The translations under genes were made by a program, and so were the position numbers. From assembly GCF_014218295.1 (NCBI RefSeq), contig NZ_AP023287.1, positions 1 to 64,000 on the forward strand: a stretch of DNA of 64,000 bases, written 5' to 3'. How positions within the stretch are numbered: position 1 is the first letter of the stretch; every line of letters starts with the position of its first letter. Below, piece by piece: positions 23,693 through 33,591 of this stretch. The notes below the pieces were generated by a model. It saw only the letters and a list, made by a program, of their open reading frames with translations. It did not search any database and was not told where the DNA came from. The DNA is from Mycolicibacterium litorale (GTDB taxonomy: Bacteria; Actinomycetota; Actinomycetes; Mycobacteriales; Mycobacteriaceae).

Positions 23693-25057
23693 TCAGTGCA
23701 CCCGAACGATGATTTCGGAGTGGCCCAGGCGGATGACGTCGCCGTCGGCGAGTTGCCATTCCTGGACCGGCGCGTTGTTCACGGTGGTGCCGTTGGTGGA
23801 GTTCAGATCGGACAGCAGCGCGACCTGACCGTCCCAGCGGATCTCCAGGTGGCGGCGCGAAACACCGGTGTCTGGGAGGCGGAACTGGGCGTCCTGGCCG
23901 CGGCCGATCACGTTGGCGCCTTCGCGCAGCTGGTAGGTGCGCCCGCTGCCGTCGTCGAGTTGCAGGGTCACCGTGGTGCCGGTGCCTGCGGCCGGGTACT
24001 CGGGCTGGCCGTAGCCGCCGCCGTAGCCGCCTGCGGGCTGGCCGTAGTCGTAGTCACGCCCGGCCGGCTCGCCGTAGCCCGGATCGGCGTAGCCGCCGCC
24101 CGGTTCGCCGTATCCGCGGCCGTAGTCCTGGCCGTAGTCCTGACGGCCGTAGCCGCCGCCGTAGCCGCCCTGGTCGGGATAGCCGCCCTGGTCCGGGTAG
24201 CCGCCGGGACGCCCGTATCCGCCGTCCTCGTGGCGGCCGGGGCCGGGGGGACGGCCGTAGTCGTAGTCCGCGCCGGGGGCGCCGTAGCCGGGCTGGCCGC
24301 CGGGAGGCGGCGGCGGGTATCCACCCGGGCCCTGCCGGTAACCCTGGTCGTAGCCGCCCGCGGGCGGGCCGTAGTCCTGACGGCCGTAGCCGCCGCCGTA
24401 GCCGCCGTGGTCCGGGTAACCGCCCTGCTCGGGGTAGCCGCCCTGCTCGGGGTAGCCGCCGCGCGGCGGGTAGCCGCCCTGCTCCGGCGGATACGGGGCG
24501 CGCGGCTCCTGACCGCGGGGCTCGTCCTGCGGACGGCCGTAGCGGTCGTCGTAGTACTCGTCGGCGGGCCGCCCCTGTCCCTGGCCGCCGCCACGGTAAC
24601 TCGGGTTGTCGCTCATCGGTCGTACTCCTGATTCTGCGGGGAACGCATGGTCTCGGTGTGCTGGGGCGGGTTCGCCAGTGGTGGTGTCGGGGTTGACCGC
24701 ACCACGAGCGCGGAACTGTCCAGTGTGCAGATTCGGTGACTGCTCGAATTTGACGACCACATCACCATACGTTTGCCACCCCTGCTCACGGATGTATCCC
24801 TCCAGATGCTTGGCGAAAGTGGTCGCGGTCAGGTCAGGATCAGCGCTTACCTTCTTATGGTCGGGCACACTGAGGGTAATTACGTACTCATTGGGGGCCA
24901 AAACGCGGTTGCGGCCGACCGGGCGGATACCCGCCTCGGCCTCGCGCCGCAGCAGCGCCTCGACCTCCTGAGGGACGATCGATCCGCCGAAGACGCGGGC
25001 GAAGGCGTCGCCGACCGTGGACTCGAGTTTGCGCTCGATGCGGTCCACCAGACCCAT
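23693..25057 (-). CDS. fhaA: FHA-domain protein FhaA
   Basis: FhaA binds the phosphorylated pseudokinase domain of MviN and restrains peptidoglycan synthesis. The 454-residue product has an N-terminal FhaA domain ([20 protein letters not shown]), a long Gly/Tyr/Pro/Gln-rich low-complexity middle with repeats such as [10 protein letters not shown] and QDYG (about residues 150-360), and a C-terminal FHA domain ([30 protein letters not shown]). I chose ATG 25057 ([10 protein letters not shown]), which matches mycobacterial FhaA. The start at 25102 adds 15 residues of no known similarity. Confidence 0.95.
   Translation of the reverse strand: MGLVDRIERKLESTVGDAFARVFGGSIVPQEVEALLRREAEAGIRPVGRNRVLAPNEYVITLSVPDHKKVSADPDLTATTFAKHLEGYIREQGWQTYGDVVVKFEQSPNLHTGQFRARGAVNPDTTTGEPAPAHRDHAFPAESGVRPMSDNPSYRGGGQGQGRPADEYYDDRYGRPQDEPRGQEPRAPYPPEQGGYPPRGGYPEQGGYPEQGGYPDHGGYGGGYGRQDYGPPAGGYDQGYRQGPGGYPPPPPGGQPGYGAPGADYDYGRPPGPGRHEDGGYGRPGGYPDQGGYPDQGGYGGGYGRQDYGQDYGRGYGEPGGGYADPGYGEPAGRDYDYGQPAGGYGGGYGQPEYPAAGTGTTVTLQLDDGSGRTYQLREGANVIGRGQDAQFRLPDTGVSRRHLEIRWDGQVALLSDLNSTNGTTVNNAPVQEWQLADGDVIRLGHSEIIVRVH
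24000..24560 (-). repeat. Low-complexity repeats inside fhaA
   Basis: Imperfect in-frame repeats encode glycine-tyrosine-rich units such as [12 protein letters not shown] and GRQDYG. The bases recur as ccgtagccgcc / ggtagccgccctg motifs. Copy number is expected to vary between strains by slippage. Confidence 0.8.
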
Positions 25058-25296
25058 GTCACCGCCCGCCTCACTCGTCGTCGTTGCGTCGTGCCTGCTC
25101 ACGCAGGGCGGACCGCCGCGTGTCGGCTGGTCCCGGTTCTTCCTGCATGGTATCTACCCACCTTCGACCGATGGGACCACCGAAACTCTGAGAATCACAT
25201 CGGCGCAGGTCAGCCGTTCCGGTCACGGGTATCGAGCGTGGTATCGCGGCCGTTTTGGGGTGGGCGGTGCGCGAGTGATAGGCTCCTGCGTCGTTA

Positions 25297-25379
25297 GGGC
25301 GAGTGGCGGAATGGCAGACGCGCTGGCTTCAGGTGCCAGTGTCCTTCGGGACGTGGGGGTTCAAGTCCCCCTTCGCCCA
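25297..25379 (+). tRNA. leuT: tRNA-Leu (anticodon CAG)
   Basis: This is an 83-base class II tRNA. The acceptor GGGCGAG pairs with TTCGCCC and A is the discriminator. The anticodon CAG at 25330-25332 lies in loop TTCAGGT. A long variable arm (TGTCCTTCGGGACGT) and the T-arm GGGGG-TTCAAGT-CCCCC follow. The accessory island begins directly behind it. Confidence 0.96.
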
Positions 25380-25408
25380 CAGTGAGGAGTTCAACGAACT
25401 CCAGGCAT

Positions 25409-25442
25409 AAAGGTCACGATCTCGAAAGAGGTCGTGACCTTT
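25409..25442. terminator. Strong hairpin terminator behind tRNA-Leu
   Basis: A 15-base-pair stem (AAAGGTCACGATCTC / GAGGTCGTGACCTTT, one G-T pair) closes a GAAA tetraloop and is followed by TTGTGTTT. It is symmetrical enough to work in both directions. Confidence 0.75.
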
Positions 25443-25770
25443 GTGTTTGGTGGGGTGCTTCGGTCGGGAGCCATCTTCTCGGCGGTCCGGGGACTTCGGC
25501 TGCTAATTCCCGTTTCTGTCAGCCCCTCGTTCCCCGACGCCGCATTGCGGGGTGCTGAACTCTCAAAGTCCCCGACGATGCTGGTCTCCCGTTGCGTGGT
25601 CGGGACACAGGTGTTTGCACCCCGCACCGACGCGCACGCTAGATGTTGCTCGCGCTATTCCTCGGTGCGCGGACCCCCGACACGACAGGATGGGAACGCG
25701 AACTGCCGGTTGCCGCATGCGCCAAGATGCTGGAAACGTAACTCGGACTAGATGGTGGGGGAGTCTGCAC
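25443..25770. other. Intergenic leader of the hsd operon
   Basis: No credible gene is seen between the tRNA terminator and hsdM. The open frames here overlap each other and show no domain. The hsd promoter probably lies in this stretch, but I see no clear -10/-35 pair. GGGGGAG at 25756-25762 is the ribosome site for hsdM. Confidence 0.5.
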
Positions 25771-27507
25771 TTGAGCAAACTGGGCAACTTCGTGTGGGGG
25801 ATCGCCGATCAACTGCGTGGGGTCTACAAACCGCATCAGTACGGCGGGGTGATTCTGCCGTTCACGATCCTGCGGCGCCTGGACTGCATACTGGAGCCCA
25901 CCCGCGACGAAGTGCGGGCCCTATCTGAGAAGTACAGCGGCGGTGCCCTGGATGTTCACGTCAAGCGCAAGACCGGCTTGAGCTTCTACAACACCAGCGC
26001 CTTCGACTTCGACCTCTTGCTGAAGGAGCCAGAGGGCCTGCGCGCCAACCTTATGGACTACATCACGGGGTTCTCTGCCAGCATCGACGTTTTCGAGCGC
26101 TACAAGTTCGAAAACGAACTGGCGACCTTGGACGAAAAGAACCGGCTCTACCTGATCACGTCAAAATTCGCCGAGGTCGACCTGCACCCGGACACGGTCC
26201 CCAACGCCGAGATGGGCGATCTGTTCGAGTTCCTGATCTACAAGTTCGCCGAAGCATCCAACGAGGAGGCCGGCGAGCACTACACCCCCCGGGACGCGAT
26301 TCGGCTGATCGTCGACCTGCTCTTCGCAGAAGCCAATGAAGCGCTGCTCGAGCCCGGCACCGTCCGCTCCATCTACGACCCCACCGCGGGTACCGGCGGC
26401 ATGCTCTCGGTAGCCGAGGAACGGCTACTGGAACGGAACCCGGATGCTCGGCTTCGGCTTTACGGGCAGGAGATCAACGACCAGTCCTACGCAATCTGCA
26501 AATCCGACATGTTGGCCAAAGGCCAGGATGCCGGGAACATTCGTCTCGGCGACACCCTGTCCGACGACCAGTTCTGGGACCGCACCTTCGACTTCTGCAT
26601 GTCCAACCCGCCCTACGGATTCGACTGGAAGGCATCGAAGGAGGCCGTCGAAAAAGAAGCCCTCGCTCAAGGCTCCCGGTTCTCCCACGGCCTGCCTTCG
26701 GTCGGCGACGGCCAGATGCTGTTCCTGACCCACCTGGCGCACAAGATGCGGCCCTCCCATGAGGGCGGAGGCCGTGCCGGCATCGTTCTCAACGGCTCCC
26801 CGCTGTTCAGCGGTGCGGCCGGGTCCGGGCCATCGAAGATCCGTCAGTGGCTGCTGGAGTCCGATCTTGTGGAGGCGATCATCGCGCTGCCCACCAACAT
26901 GTTCTTCAACACCGGCATCGCCACCTACATCTGGCTGCTCGACAACACCAAACGCGCTGAGCGCCAGGGCAAGATTCAGCTGATCGACGCGACCTCGTTT
27001 TGGACCAAAATTCGCAAGAATCTCGGCTCGAAGAACCGGGAGGTTGACGAGGCGGCTCGGAACCGAATCCTGGGCCTGTACGACACGTTCGACGAGGCCG
27101 ACCCGGAGTACTCGAAGGTGTTCACCGCCAACGACTTCGCCTACTGGACGATCACCGTGGAGCGGCCGCTGCTCGGTGATGACGGAAAACCGGTCACCGA
27201 CGGCAAGGGCAAACCGAAACCCGACCCGACGAGACGCGACACCGAGAACATTCCGTTCACTTACGGTGGTAACGCTGACGGCGATGCTGGCCGGGACGCG
27301 ACGATCAAGGCGTACGTCGCCGCCGAGGTGCTGCCGCATGTCCCGGCTGCGTGGGTGGACACGAAGAAAACCAAAGTGGGATACGAGATCCCGTTCACCC
27401 GGCATTTCTATAAGTACGTGCCGCCGCGCCCCCTGGCCGAGATCGACGCCGATCTTGAGAAGCAGGTAGCCAAGATTCTGGAGCTGCTGCGAGAGGTGGA
27501 GGGGTGA
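25771..27507 (+). CDS. hsdM: Type I restriction-modification methyltransferase subunit HsdM
   Basis: HsdM methylates adenine within the type I target and forms the core of the M2S methylase. The 578-residue product starts at TTG 25771 (SKLGNFVWGIADQLRG, the HsdM_N helix bundle), placed by GGGGGAG at 25756-25762. Upstream codons in the same frame show no similarity. The SAM-binding motif DPTAGTGGML is near residue 202 and catalytic NPPYG near 279, both intact. The stop overlaps the hsdS start by four bases. Confidence 0.95.
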   Translation: MSKLGNFVWGIADQLRGVYKPHQYGGVILPFTILRRLDCILEPTRDEVRALSEKYSGGALDVHVKRKTGLSFYNTSAFDFDLLLKEPEGLRANLMDYITGFSASIDVFERYKFENELATLDEKNRLYLITSKFAEVDLHPDTVPNAEMGDLFEFLIYKFAEASNEEAGEHYTPRDAIRLIVDLLFAEANEALLEPGTVRSIYDPTAGTGGMLSVAEERLLERNPDARLRLYGQEINDQSYAICKSDMLAKGQDAGNIRLGDTLSDDQFWDRTFDFCMSNPPYGFDWKASKEAVEKEALAQGSRFSHGLPSVGDGQMLFLTHLAHKMRPSHEGGGRAGIVLNGSPLFSGAAGSGPSKIRQWLLESDLVEAIIALPTNMFFNTGIATYIWLLDNTKRAERQGKIQLIDATSFWTKIRKNLGSKNREVDEAARNRILGLYDTFDEADPEYSKVFTANDFAYWTITVERPLLGDDGKPVTDGKGKPKPDPTRRDTENIPFTYGGNADGDAGRDATIKAYVAAEVLPHVPAAWVDTKKTKVGYEIPFTRHFYKYVPPRPLAEIDADLEKQVAKILELLREVEG

Positions 27508-28742
27508 CCCCGCTTCCGTGTGTAGCGCGCTGGAGATTCGGCCAGATAAAGAATCTCGCCGAAGTGACACTGGGCAAGATGCTGCAGTCAAACAAATCGG
27601 GCGACGACACTTTCGCCAACTATATGCGCGCGGCGAACGTCCAGCCTGACGGCGTCCTGATGCTCGAGCCAAAGCAAATGTGGTTCAGTGGCAAAGAACT
27701 CGATGTGCTCACCTTGCGGCGGGGCGATGTCGTTGTCGTTGAAGGCGGCGTGGGAGGATACGGCCGCGCCGCGTACCTGTCCGAAGATCTTGAGGGCTGG
27801 GGCTTCCAGAACTCGATCAATCGTTTGAGGCCAGCGGCCGACACGGACGGACGGTTCCTCGCCTACTACCTGATCGCACTCCGAGCGGCAGGGTTCATCG
27901 AACGCTACTGCAACGTCGTGTCGATGCCGCATCTCACTGCGGAGAAGCTGGCTGCCATACCTGCGCCCATACCCCCCGCGGACGAACAGCGCGCCATCGC
28001 AGATTTCCTCGACCGCGAGACGGCCCGCATCGACACGCTCATCGAGGAGCAGCAGCAGCTTGTCGAGCTGCTACGGGAACGGCGCGAAGCGACGATCAAC
28101 GCTGTGTTCCCTGATGGTGGTGCCGAGACGTCGCGGCTCCGATACTCGATCGATCTCGCTCAAACAGGGCCGTTTGGGACGCAGCTATCTTCGACGGAGT
28201 ACGTAGAGGGCGGCGTTCCTGTAATCAACCCGACGCATCTGCAGAATCGATCAATTTTTCCGGACCGCGCGATTACCGTGACGACGGAGAAAGCCGAAGA
28301 ACTGTCACGGTTTTCGTTTCAGACCGGCGATGTTGTACTGGGTCGCAAGGGTGAAGTTGACAAATCCGCTCTCGTCACGGAGGTGGAACAGGGTTATATC
28401 TGCGGGTCTGATTCGATGTTGCTTCGGCCGTCACAGAACACAGACTCCAAATACCTCTGGTGGTTCTTGCAGTCGCCATCGGCCCACGCCCAACTCGAGC
28501 GCTGGTCAGTCGGATCCACTGTGGCAGGACTAAACCAGACAGCTATCTCAATGATTGTGCTACCGCTCCCGCCTTTCCACGAACAGCGCGGCACCGTCGC
28601 CTATCTGGACGATCAGACAGCGAAGATCGACATGCTGATCGCCGAGACCGAGCGGTTCATTGAGCTGTCTCAAGAGCGGCGTTCGGCGTTGATCACCGCG
28701 GCGGTGACCGGTCAGATCGATGTGCGCGGCGAGGTGGCTTGA
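27504..28742 (+). CDS. hsdS: Type I restriction-modification specificity subunit HsdS
   Basis: HsdS sets the bipartite DNA target. The 412-residue product shows the two-half layout. Target-recognition domain 1 (about residues 1-155) ends in the conserved LTAEKLAAIPAPIPPADEQR and a coiled-coil spacer (FLDRETARIDTLIEEQQQL). Domain 2 (about 205-360) ends in LPLPPFHEQR with a second spacer (YLDDQTAKIDMLIAETERF). Both halves are intact. It is coupled to hsdM by GTGA and to hsdR by overlap at 28739. The target sequence cannot be read from the protein. Confidence 0.94.
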   Translation: MTPLPCVARWRFGQIKNLAEVTLGKMLQSNKSGDDTFANYMRAANVQPDGVLMLEPKQMWFSGKELDVLTLRRGDVVVVEGGVGGYGRAAYLSEDLEGWGFQNSINRLRPAADTDGRFLAYYLIALRAAGFIERYCNVVSMPHLTAEKLAAIPAPIPPADEQRAIADFLDRETARIDTLIEEQQQLVELLRERREATINAVFPDGGAETSRLRYSIDLAQTGPFGTQLSSTEYVEGGVPVINPTHLQNRSIFPDRAITVTTEKAEELSRFSFQTGDVVLGRKGEVDKSALVTEVEQGYICGSDSMLLRPSQNTDSKYLWWFLQSPSAHAQLERWSVGSTVAGLNQTAISMIVLPLPPFHEQRGTVAYLDDQTAKIDMLIAETERFIELSQERRSALITAAVTGQIDVRGEVA

Positions 28743-31700
28743 TCGTGGCGGTGCACAACGAGATCGAGTTCGAGAAGGAGATCGCGGAGTACCTGGGGGC
28801 CTGTGGTTGGTTGTACTCGGCAGACTCCGCCAAAGGCTACGACCGCGAGCGTGCCCTGTTCCCCGCAGATGTGCTGGGATGGCTAGCCGATACCGAGCCT
28901 GAGCAGTTGGCCAAGGTCGTCAAACCCGGTTCCGGCGACATCGCCAAGCAGGAGGCGCAGCTGCTGGACCGGATCGTGAAAGTCCTTGACACGCCGATGG
29001 ATAACGGTGGCGGGACTCTGAACCTGCTGCGTAAGGGATTCTCGCACCTGTCCGCGAAGTTCGAGATGTGCGTGTTCAAACCCGAATCGACGCTCAACGC
29101 GAAACGCAACGCCGACTACCACGCGGTCCGGGTGCGGGTGATGCGCCAGGTGCGCTTCTCCACCGCCGACGAGCGGTCGGTGGATCTGGTGTTCTTTATC
29201 AACGGACTACCGGTGGCCACCGCCGAGCTGAAAACCGACTTCACCCAAACCATCACCGATGCGATCAACCAGTACAAGACCACGCGGCAGCCCAAAGACG
29301 CTGCAACCGGGAAGGTTCAGCCGCTGTTCGTCTCCGGAGCACGCGCGCTGGTGCATTTCGCAGTGACCGAGGCCGAGGTATGGATGACCACCGGCCTCGC
29401 CGGTGAGAAAACGCACTTCCTGCCGTTCAACCGCGGAACCGAAGACGGCGGGGCCGGCAACCCACCCAACTCTGACGGCCCCCGCACCGCCTACCTATGG
29501 GAGCGGGTGCTGCAGCGCGATGCCTGGCTCAACATCTTCGGCCGGCTCATGTACATCAAGCACGAGTCGACCACCGACCCGATCAGCGGCAAGACCACCA
29601 AGTCCTCGTCGTTGCGGTTCCCGCGGTTCCACCAGTGGGAAGCGGTCACCGAGCTGGCCGCAGCGGTGACCACTGAGGGTGTCGGCAAGCGTTACTTGAT
29701 TCAGCACTCAGCGGGGTCGGGGAAGACCGATTCGATCGCCTGGACGGCACACCGGATGGCACGCCTGCAGGTCGACAACCAGAAGGTGTTCGACTCGGTG
29801 ATCGTGGTGACCGATCGCAACGTCCTCGACGCGCAACTCAAGGACGCGATCAAACAGATCGACAATGATCAGGGCATCGTCGTTGCGGTTGACAACACCG
29901 AGGGCGCCAAAGCGGGAACGCTGGCAAAAGCACTCTTGGACGGCAAGCTGATCATCGTCGTCACCATTCAGACATTTCCGTTCGCGATGAAAGCGATCCG
30001 AGAGAACAAGGGACTCAAAGGCAAGACGTTCGCCGTCATCGCGGATGAGGCGCACTCGTCGCAATCCGGACAGACCGCCGCACAGCTGAAAGCGGTGTTG
30101 ACGGCCGAGGAGATCGACGAGATCAACAATGGTGGCGAGGTCGACATCGAAGCGGTTCTGGCCGCCGAAGCGACCGAGCGCGCAGAGTCGACCAGCATCT
30201 CCTACTTCGCGTTCACCGCTACTCCGAAGGGGAAGACGCTGGAGCTGTTCGGCCGCGAACCGGCCGACGGTGGCAACCCGGTGCCGTTCCACGTCTATAC
30301 GATGAAGCAAGCGATTGCGGAGGGGTACATCCTCGATGTGCTGACCGGCTATCACTCGTTCAAGCTGGCCTTCCAGATCGGCCAGACAGCCGGCGGAGAA
30401 ACCGAAGTCGATCAGTCCCAGGCAAGCAAAGAGGTCATGCGGTGGGTCAAACTGAACCCACAGACGATCGCCCAGAAGGCCGCGATCATCGTCGAGCACT
30501 TCCGCGAGAACGTCGTGCATCTGCTCGATGGCCACGCCAAAGCAATGGTGGTCGCTGATTCCCGCAAGGCCGCGGTGCGTTACAAGCTAGCGATCGACAA
30601 GTTCGTCACCAGTAAGGGTTACGGCTACGGCACCCTGGTGGCATTCTCGGGCAGCGTGCAGGATCCCGAGTCGGGACCCGGTGACTTCACTGAGTCCACG
30701 ATGAACCCGGGTGTGCACGACCTGCGCACCGCGTTTCGCGGTGACCAATACAGAGTGATGATCGTGGCCAACAAGTTTCAGACCGGGTTCGATCAGCCGC
30801 TGCTATGCGCGATGTACGTCGACAGGATCCTGTCCGGCGTCACCGCCGTGCAGACCCTGTCGCGACTGAACCGCACCTATCGCACACCGTCAGGGATACA
30901 GAAAACGTCGGCACTGACCCAAGTCGTCGATTTCGTCAACGAGCCGGCTGCAATCCGCGAGTCGTTCGAGCCGTACTACACCGACGCGTACCTGGAAACC
31001 GCGACCGACCCAAACTTGGTTCACGACTTGGCCGCCAAACTCGACACCGCCGCGGTCTATACGCAGGACGAGATCGACCGGTGCGCTGAAGCGGACTTGC
31101 GCGGCAGCCACAGCAAGCTCACCGCTGCGGTCGACCCGGGCAAGAAGCGCTTCGCCGAGCGCTACCAGGCCGCGCTGCTCGACAACGGCGGCGAGGGTGA
31201 CAAGGCCGCGATCGCCGAGCTCGATATGTTTCGCAAGGACGTCGGATCGTTCGTAAGGCTGTACGGCTTCATGAGCCAGATCATCAACTACGGCGACCCG
31301 GAGCTCGAGAAGAAGCAGATCTACCTGCGCAACCTGGAACGGGTTATCCAGCCAGAGAACTACACCGCCCCCATCGATCTGTCCGACGTTGTGCTAAAGC
31401 AGGTCAAGCAGATTGACCGCGGCCGGATCGACATCAGCCTCGGGACGCGAGTGGGCCTGACCGGCGTGACGGCCGCCGGGTCTGGAGAGAAACGTGATCC
31501 CAAGATGGTCGCGTTCCAGCAGGTGCTCGACCGGCTGAACGATCTCTTCGGTTCAGAGGACTTCACCGAGTCACAGAAGGTGTCCTTCCTAGAGGCACTG
31601 CTGCGGACACTGCTTGACGACGCGGCTCTCGTGCAGCAGGCGAAGGTTAACTCCGCCAAGCAGTTTGTCGAGTCGCCGGACTTCGATGATGCCGTGACTG

Positions 31701-31867
31701 GCGCCGTCGCAGACAATCAGGGCGCGCACGAGAAAATGAGCGACTACTTCTTCACCAACGCTCCGGGCCGTACGAATCTGATCTCCGACATCGCGAAGTG
31801 GTTCTATTCGGTCGTCACCCACGAAGGTATGAGCGTCGACCCGGATCTTGTCGAACGACCGATCTGA
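28739..31867 (+). CDS. hsdR: Type I restriction endonuclease subunit HsdR
   Basis: HsdR is the DNA translocase and nuclease of the type I complex. The 1042-residue product has an N-terminal PD-(D/E)xK nuclease (DLVFFINGLPVATAELKTD, about residues 145-165), then superfamily-2 motor motifs: Walker A SAGSGKTDS near 324, DEAHSSQSG near 436, and a later motif around SRLNRTYRT. All key residues appear intact. TTG 28739 overlaps the hsdS stop; GTG 28745 is an alternative start. Confidence 0.94.
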   Translation: MIVAVHNEIEFEKEIAEYLGACGWLYSADSAKGYDRERALFPADVLGWLADTEPEQLAKVVKPGSGDIAKQEAQLLDRIVKVLDTPMDNGGGTLNLLRKGFSHLSAKFEMCVFKPESTLNAKRNADYHAVRVRVMRQVRFSTADERSVDLVFFINGLPVATAELKTDFTQTITDAINQYKTTRQPKDAATGKVQPLFVSGARALVHFAVTEAEVWMTTGLAGEKTHFLPFNRGTEDGGAGNPPNSDGPRTAYLWERVLQRDAWLNIFGRLMYIKHESTTDPISGKTTKSSSLRFPRFHQWEAVTELAAAVTTEGVGKRYLIQHSAGSGKTDSIAWTAHRMARLQVDNQKVFDSVIVVTDRNVLDAQLKDAIKQIDNDQGIVVAVDNTEGAKAGTLAKALLDGKLIIVVTIQTFPFAMKAIRENKGLKGKTFAVIADEAHSSQSGQTAAQLKAVLTAEEIDEINNGGEVDIEAVLAAEATERAESTSISYFAFTATPKGKTLELFGREPADGGNPVPFHVYTMKQAIAEGYILDVLTGYHSFKLAFQIGQTAGGETEVDQSQASKEVMRWVKLNPQTIAQKAAIIVEHFRENVVHLLDGHAKAMVVADSRKAAVRYKLAIDKFVTSKGYGYGTLVAFSGSVQDPESGPGDFTESTMNPGVHDLRTAFRGDQYRVMIVANKFQTGFDQPLLCAMYVDRILSGVTAVQTLSRLNRTYRTPSGIQKTSALTQVVDFVNEPAAIRESFEPYYTDAYLETATDPNLVHDLAAKLDTAAVYTQDEIDRCAEADLRGSHSKLTAAVDPGKKRFAERYQAALLDNGGEGDKAAIAELDMFRKDVGSFVRLYGFMSQIINYGDPELEKKQIYLRNLERVIQPENYTAPIDLSDVVLKQVKQIDRGRIDISLGTRVGLTGVTAAGSGEKRDPKMVAFQQVLDRLNDLFGSEDFTESQKVSFLEALLRTLLDDAALVQQAKVNSAKQFVESPDFDDAVTGAVADNQGAHEKMSDYFFTNAPGRTNLISDIAKWFYSVVTHEGMSVDPDLVERPI

Positions 31868-31965
31868 ACCATCCCAGTGCTGCTCCGCCACGCGCACAAC
31901 GCCTAGCTCGAAAGGCTTAGCCATGGACGCTTACAACGCCACTTCCTATCGCCAGGGGGGTCGGC

Positions 31966-33591
31966 ATGCGAATTAGCCGCATCGAGATCGCGAATCACAG
32001 CCGAATTCGCGATCTCGCGCTTGAAGTGCGCGGTCATGCCGTCATTGTGGGCGCTAACGATGTCGGTAAGAGCTCAGTGCTGCGGCTCCTAAACCTGGTT
32101 CTTGGCTCGACTACCGGCACGCTGTATCAACAACTCGGGATCTCAGACCTGCGTGATCCTACGACGGACCTTGCGGTGGAGGTCACGTTGATCGACTTTG
32201 ACGACGCAGACCGCACGCTGTTCACAAGCGAGATTGATGTGAATATGGCCGACAAGAGCGAGACGCTGCGCTTACGGATGACAGTGAGTCCAGATCCCGA
32301 CGATGCGCAAGGAGTAAATGTCCGTCGTTGGTTTCCAGATGCCGGGCATCAGCGTGCGCCGAGCCGCGATCAGCTCCTTCGCATCGGGTGGCGGTACTTG
32401 CCAGCGAACCGCAACGCATCCTCGGCTGCGCTCGACGGTCCGAATAGCGCGTTGCAGACGCTGCTTCGTGCGATTGAACTTGGCACCGAACGCAGTGAGC
32501 TGGCCGACTTGCTCGCAGGATTCAACACCAAGCTGGAAGCCAGCACGGCAATCGGTGAACTTCGCGCCAACGCAGCATCACACCTCTCGAAGGCAATGCC
32601 GCGGACTGTCGGCAAGGACGATCTATCAGTGCGGACTGCCTCGGACCCCGACGAAGACGTGCTGGGCGGTGTGTCGATGTTCTTTAAAGTTGACGACCAA
32701 CACGTGCCGATGACGGCGCAGTCTGACGGTCTGCGCCAGCTCGTGCTGATGACGCTATTCGACTTAGCGGAAGGCACGGCGAACGTCGTAGCGATCGATG
32801 AGCCCGAGCTCCATCTCCATCCATCCAGCCAACGGACCGTCGCGGAACTTTTTAGTACCGCCGGCAATCAGAAGCTGTTGGTAACGCACTCTCCGTATAT
32901 CGTGCAGCGTTTCGAGCCAGCTGACGTAATCGCAGTCAACCGCGACGGCGTCTGTCACCAAATTCCCAACGAAAGGCTTAGCGCGGTCGAAAAGGAACGC
33001 ATCAATTGGTGGTCACCACGCCTTATCGAAGTACTTACCGCTCGATACGTCATTGTTGTTGAGGGACTCACGGATCGGGTCATTGTCGAACGAGCCGCCG
33101 AGCTGGCCGGGATCGCTCTGGATCGTATTGGGGCGGTTGTCTTCGACATCGACGGCGCCCACAAATTCCCCCACGTCTACCGCTTAATAGGTTCCGCTGG
33201 GTTCAACGTGCAGCTACTCGGCTTGGTCGACGAAAAGGAAAAGGCAGTGTGGCATGGCGCCATCGGCGGGAAGCCCGCCCGCGTCTTCGGCACGACGTTA
33301 TTTGTCTCTGCCCCGGACCTCGAGGCCGAAGTCTGCGCCGCCTTCGGGGGCCCCGCCGCGGCCCAAGGGTTGATCGATGGCGGCTACTGCAAGAAGGAAG
33401 ACATTCTGAAATCGGCTGGCGCAGCGGAGCTCGGCGCCGTTACTGCCGAGGCAGCAGCAGCGTACTGCCGCGCTGGAAAAGTCAGTGCCGCAACCGCTTT
33501 GGCTTCGCAGCTCGACGGTGCAACCGCGGCGAACATAGCCAGTGTCAACGCACTTCTGCAGCGCCTTGTCAGCCTGGATAGCGCCTCGTGA
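31966..33591 (+). CDS. OLD-family ATPase/TOPRIM nuclease (GajA-like)
   Basis: The 541-residue protein combines an ABC-type ATPase head with a C-terminal TOPRIM nuclease. Walker A is GANDVGKSS near residue 29 and Walker B is VVAIDEPELHLHPSSQ near 275. The TOPRIM acidic residues appear in VVEGLTDRVIVERAAE near 365 and in VFDIDGAHKF. Together with the UvrD-like helicase that follows, this is the class 2 OLD, or Gabija, arrangement; Gabija GajA degrades phage DNA when nucleotide pools fall. CAGGGGGG precedes ATG 31966. Naming it Gabija is an inference from domain pairing. Confidence 0.85.
   Translation: MRISRIEIANHSRIRDLALEVRGHAVIVGANDVGKSSVLRLLNLVLGSTTGTLYQQLGISDLRDPTTDLAVEVTLIDFDDADRTLFTSEIDVNMADKSETLRLRMTVSPDPDDAQGVNVRRWFPDAGHQRAPSRDQLLRIGWRYLPANRNASSAALDGPNSALQTLLRAIELGTERSELADLLAGFNTKLEASTAIGELRANAASHLSKAMPRTVGKDDLSVRTASDPDEDVLGGVSMFFKVDDQHVPMTAQSDGLRQLVLMTLFDLAEGTANVVAIDEPELHLHPSSQRTVAELFSTAGNQKLLVTHSPYIVQRFEPADVIAVNRDGVCHQIPNERLSAVEKERINWWSPRLIEVLTARYVIVVEGLTDRVIVERAAELAGIALDRIGAVVFDIDGAHKFPHVYRLIGSAGFNVQLLGLVDEKEKAVWHGAIGGKPARVFGTTLFVSAPDLEAEVCAAFGGPAAAQGLIDGGYCKKEDILKSAGAAELGAVTAEAAAAYCRAGKVSAATALASQLDGATAANIASVNALLQRLVSLDSAS

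Noticed and set aside
24000..24560. Possible CRISPR array (regular short repeats)
   Set aside because: Repeats are in-frame with fhaA, imperfect and contiguous, without unique spacers; they encode the FhaA linker. No CRISPR array or cas gene was seen in the window.
31923..31976. 17-codon leader peptide frame overlapping the start of the OLD nuclease gene
   Set aside because: It has a weak GAAAGG site and no regulatory feature such as codon runs or attenuator hairpins; too short to support.
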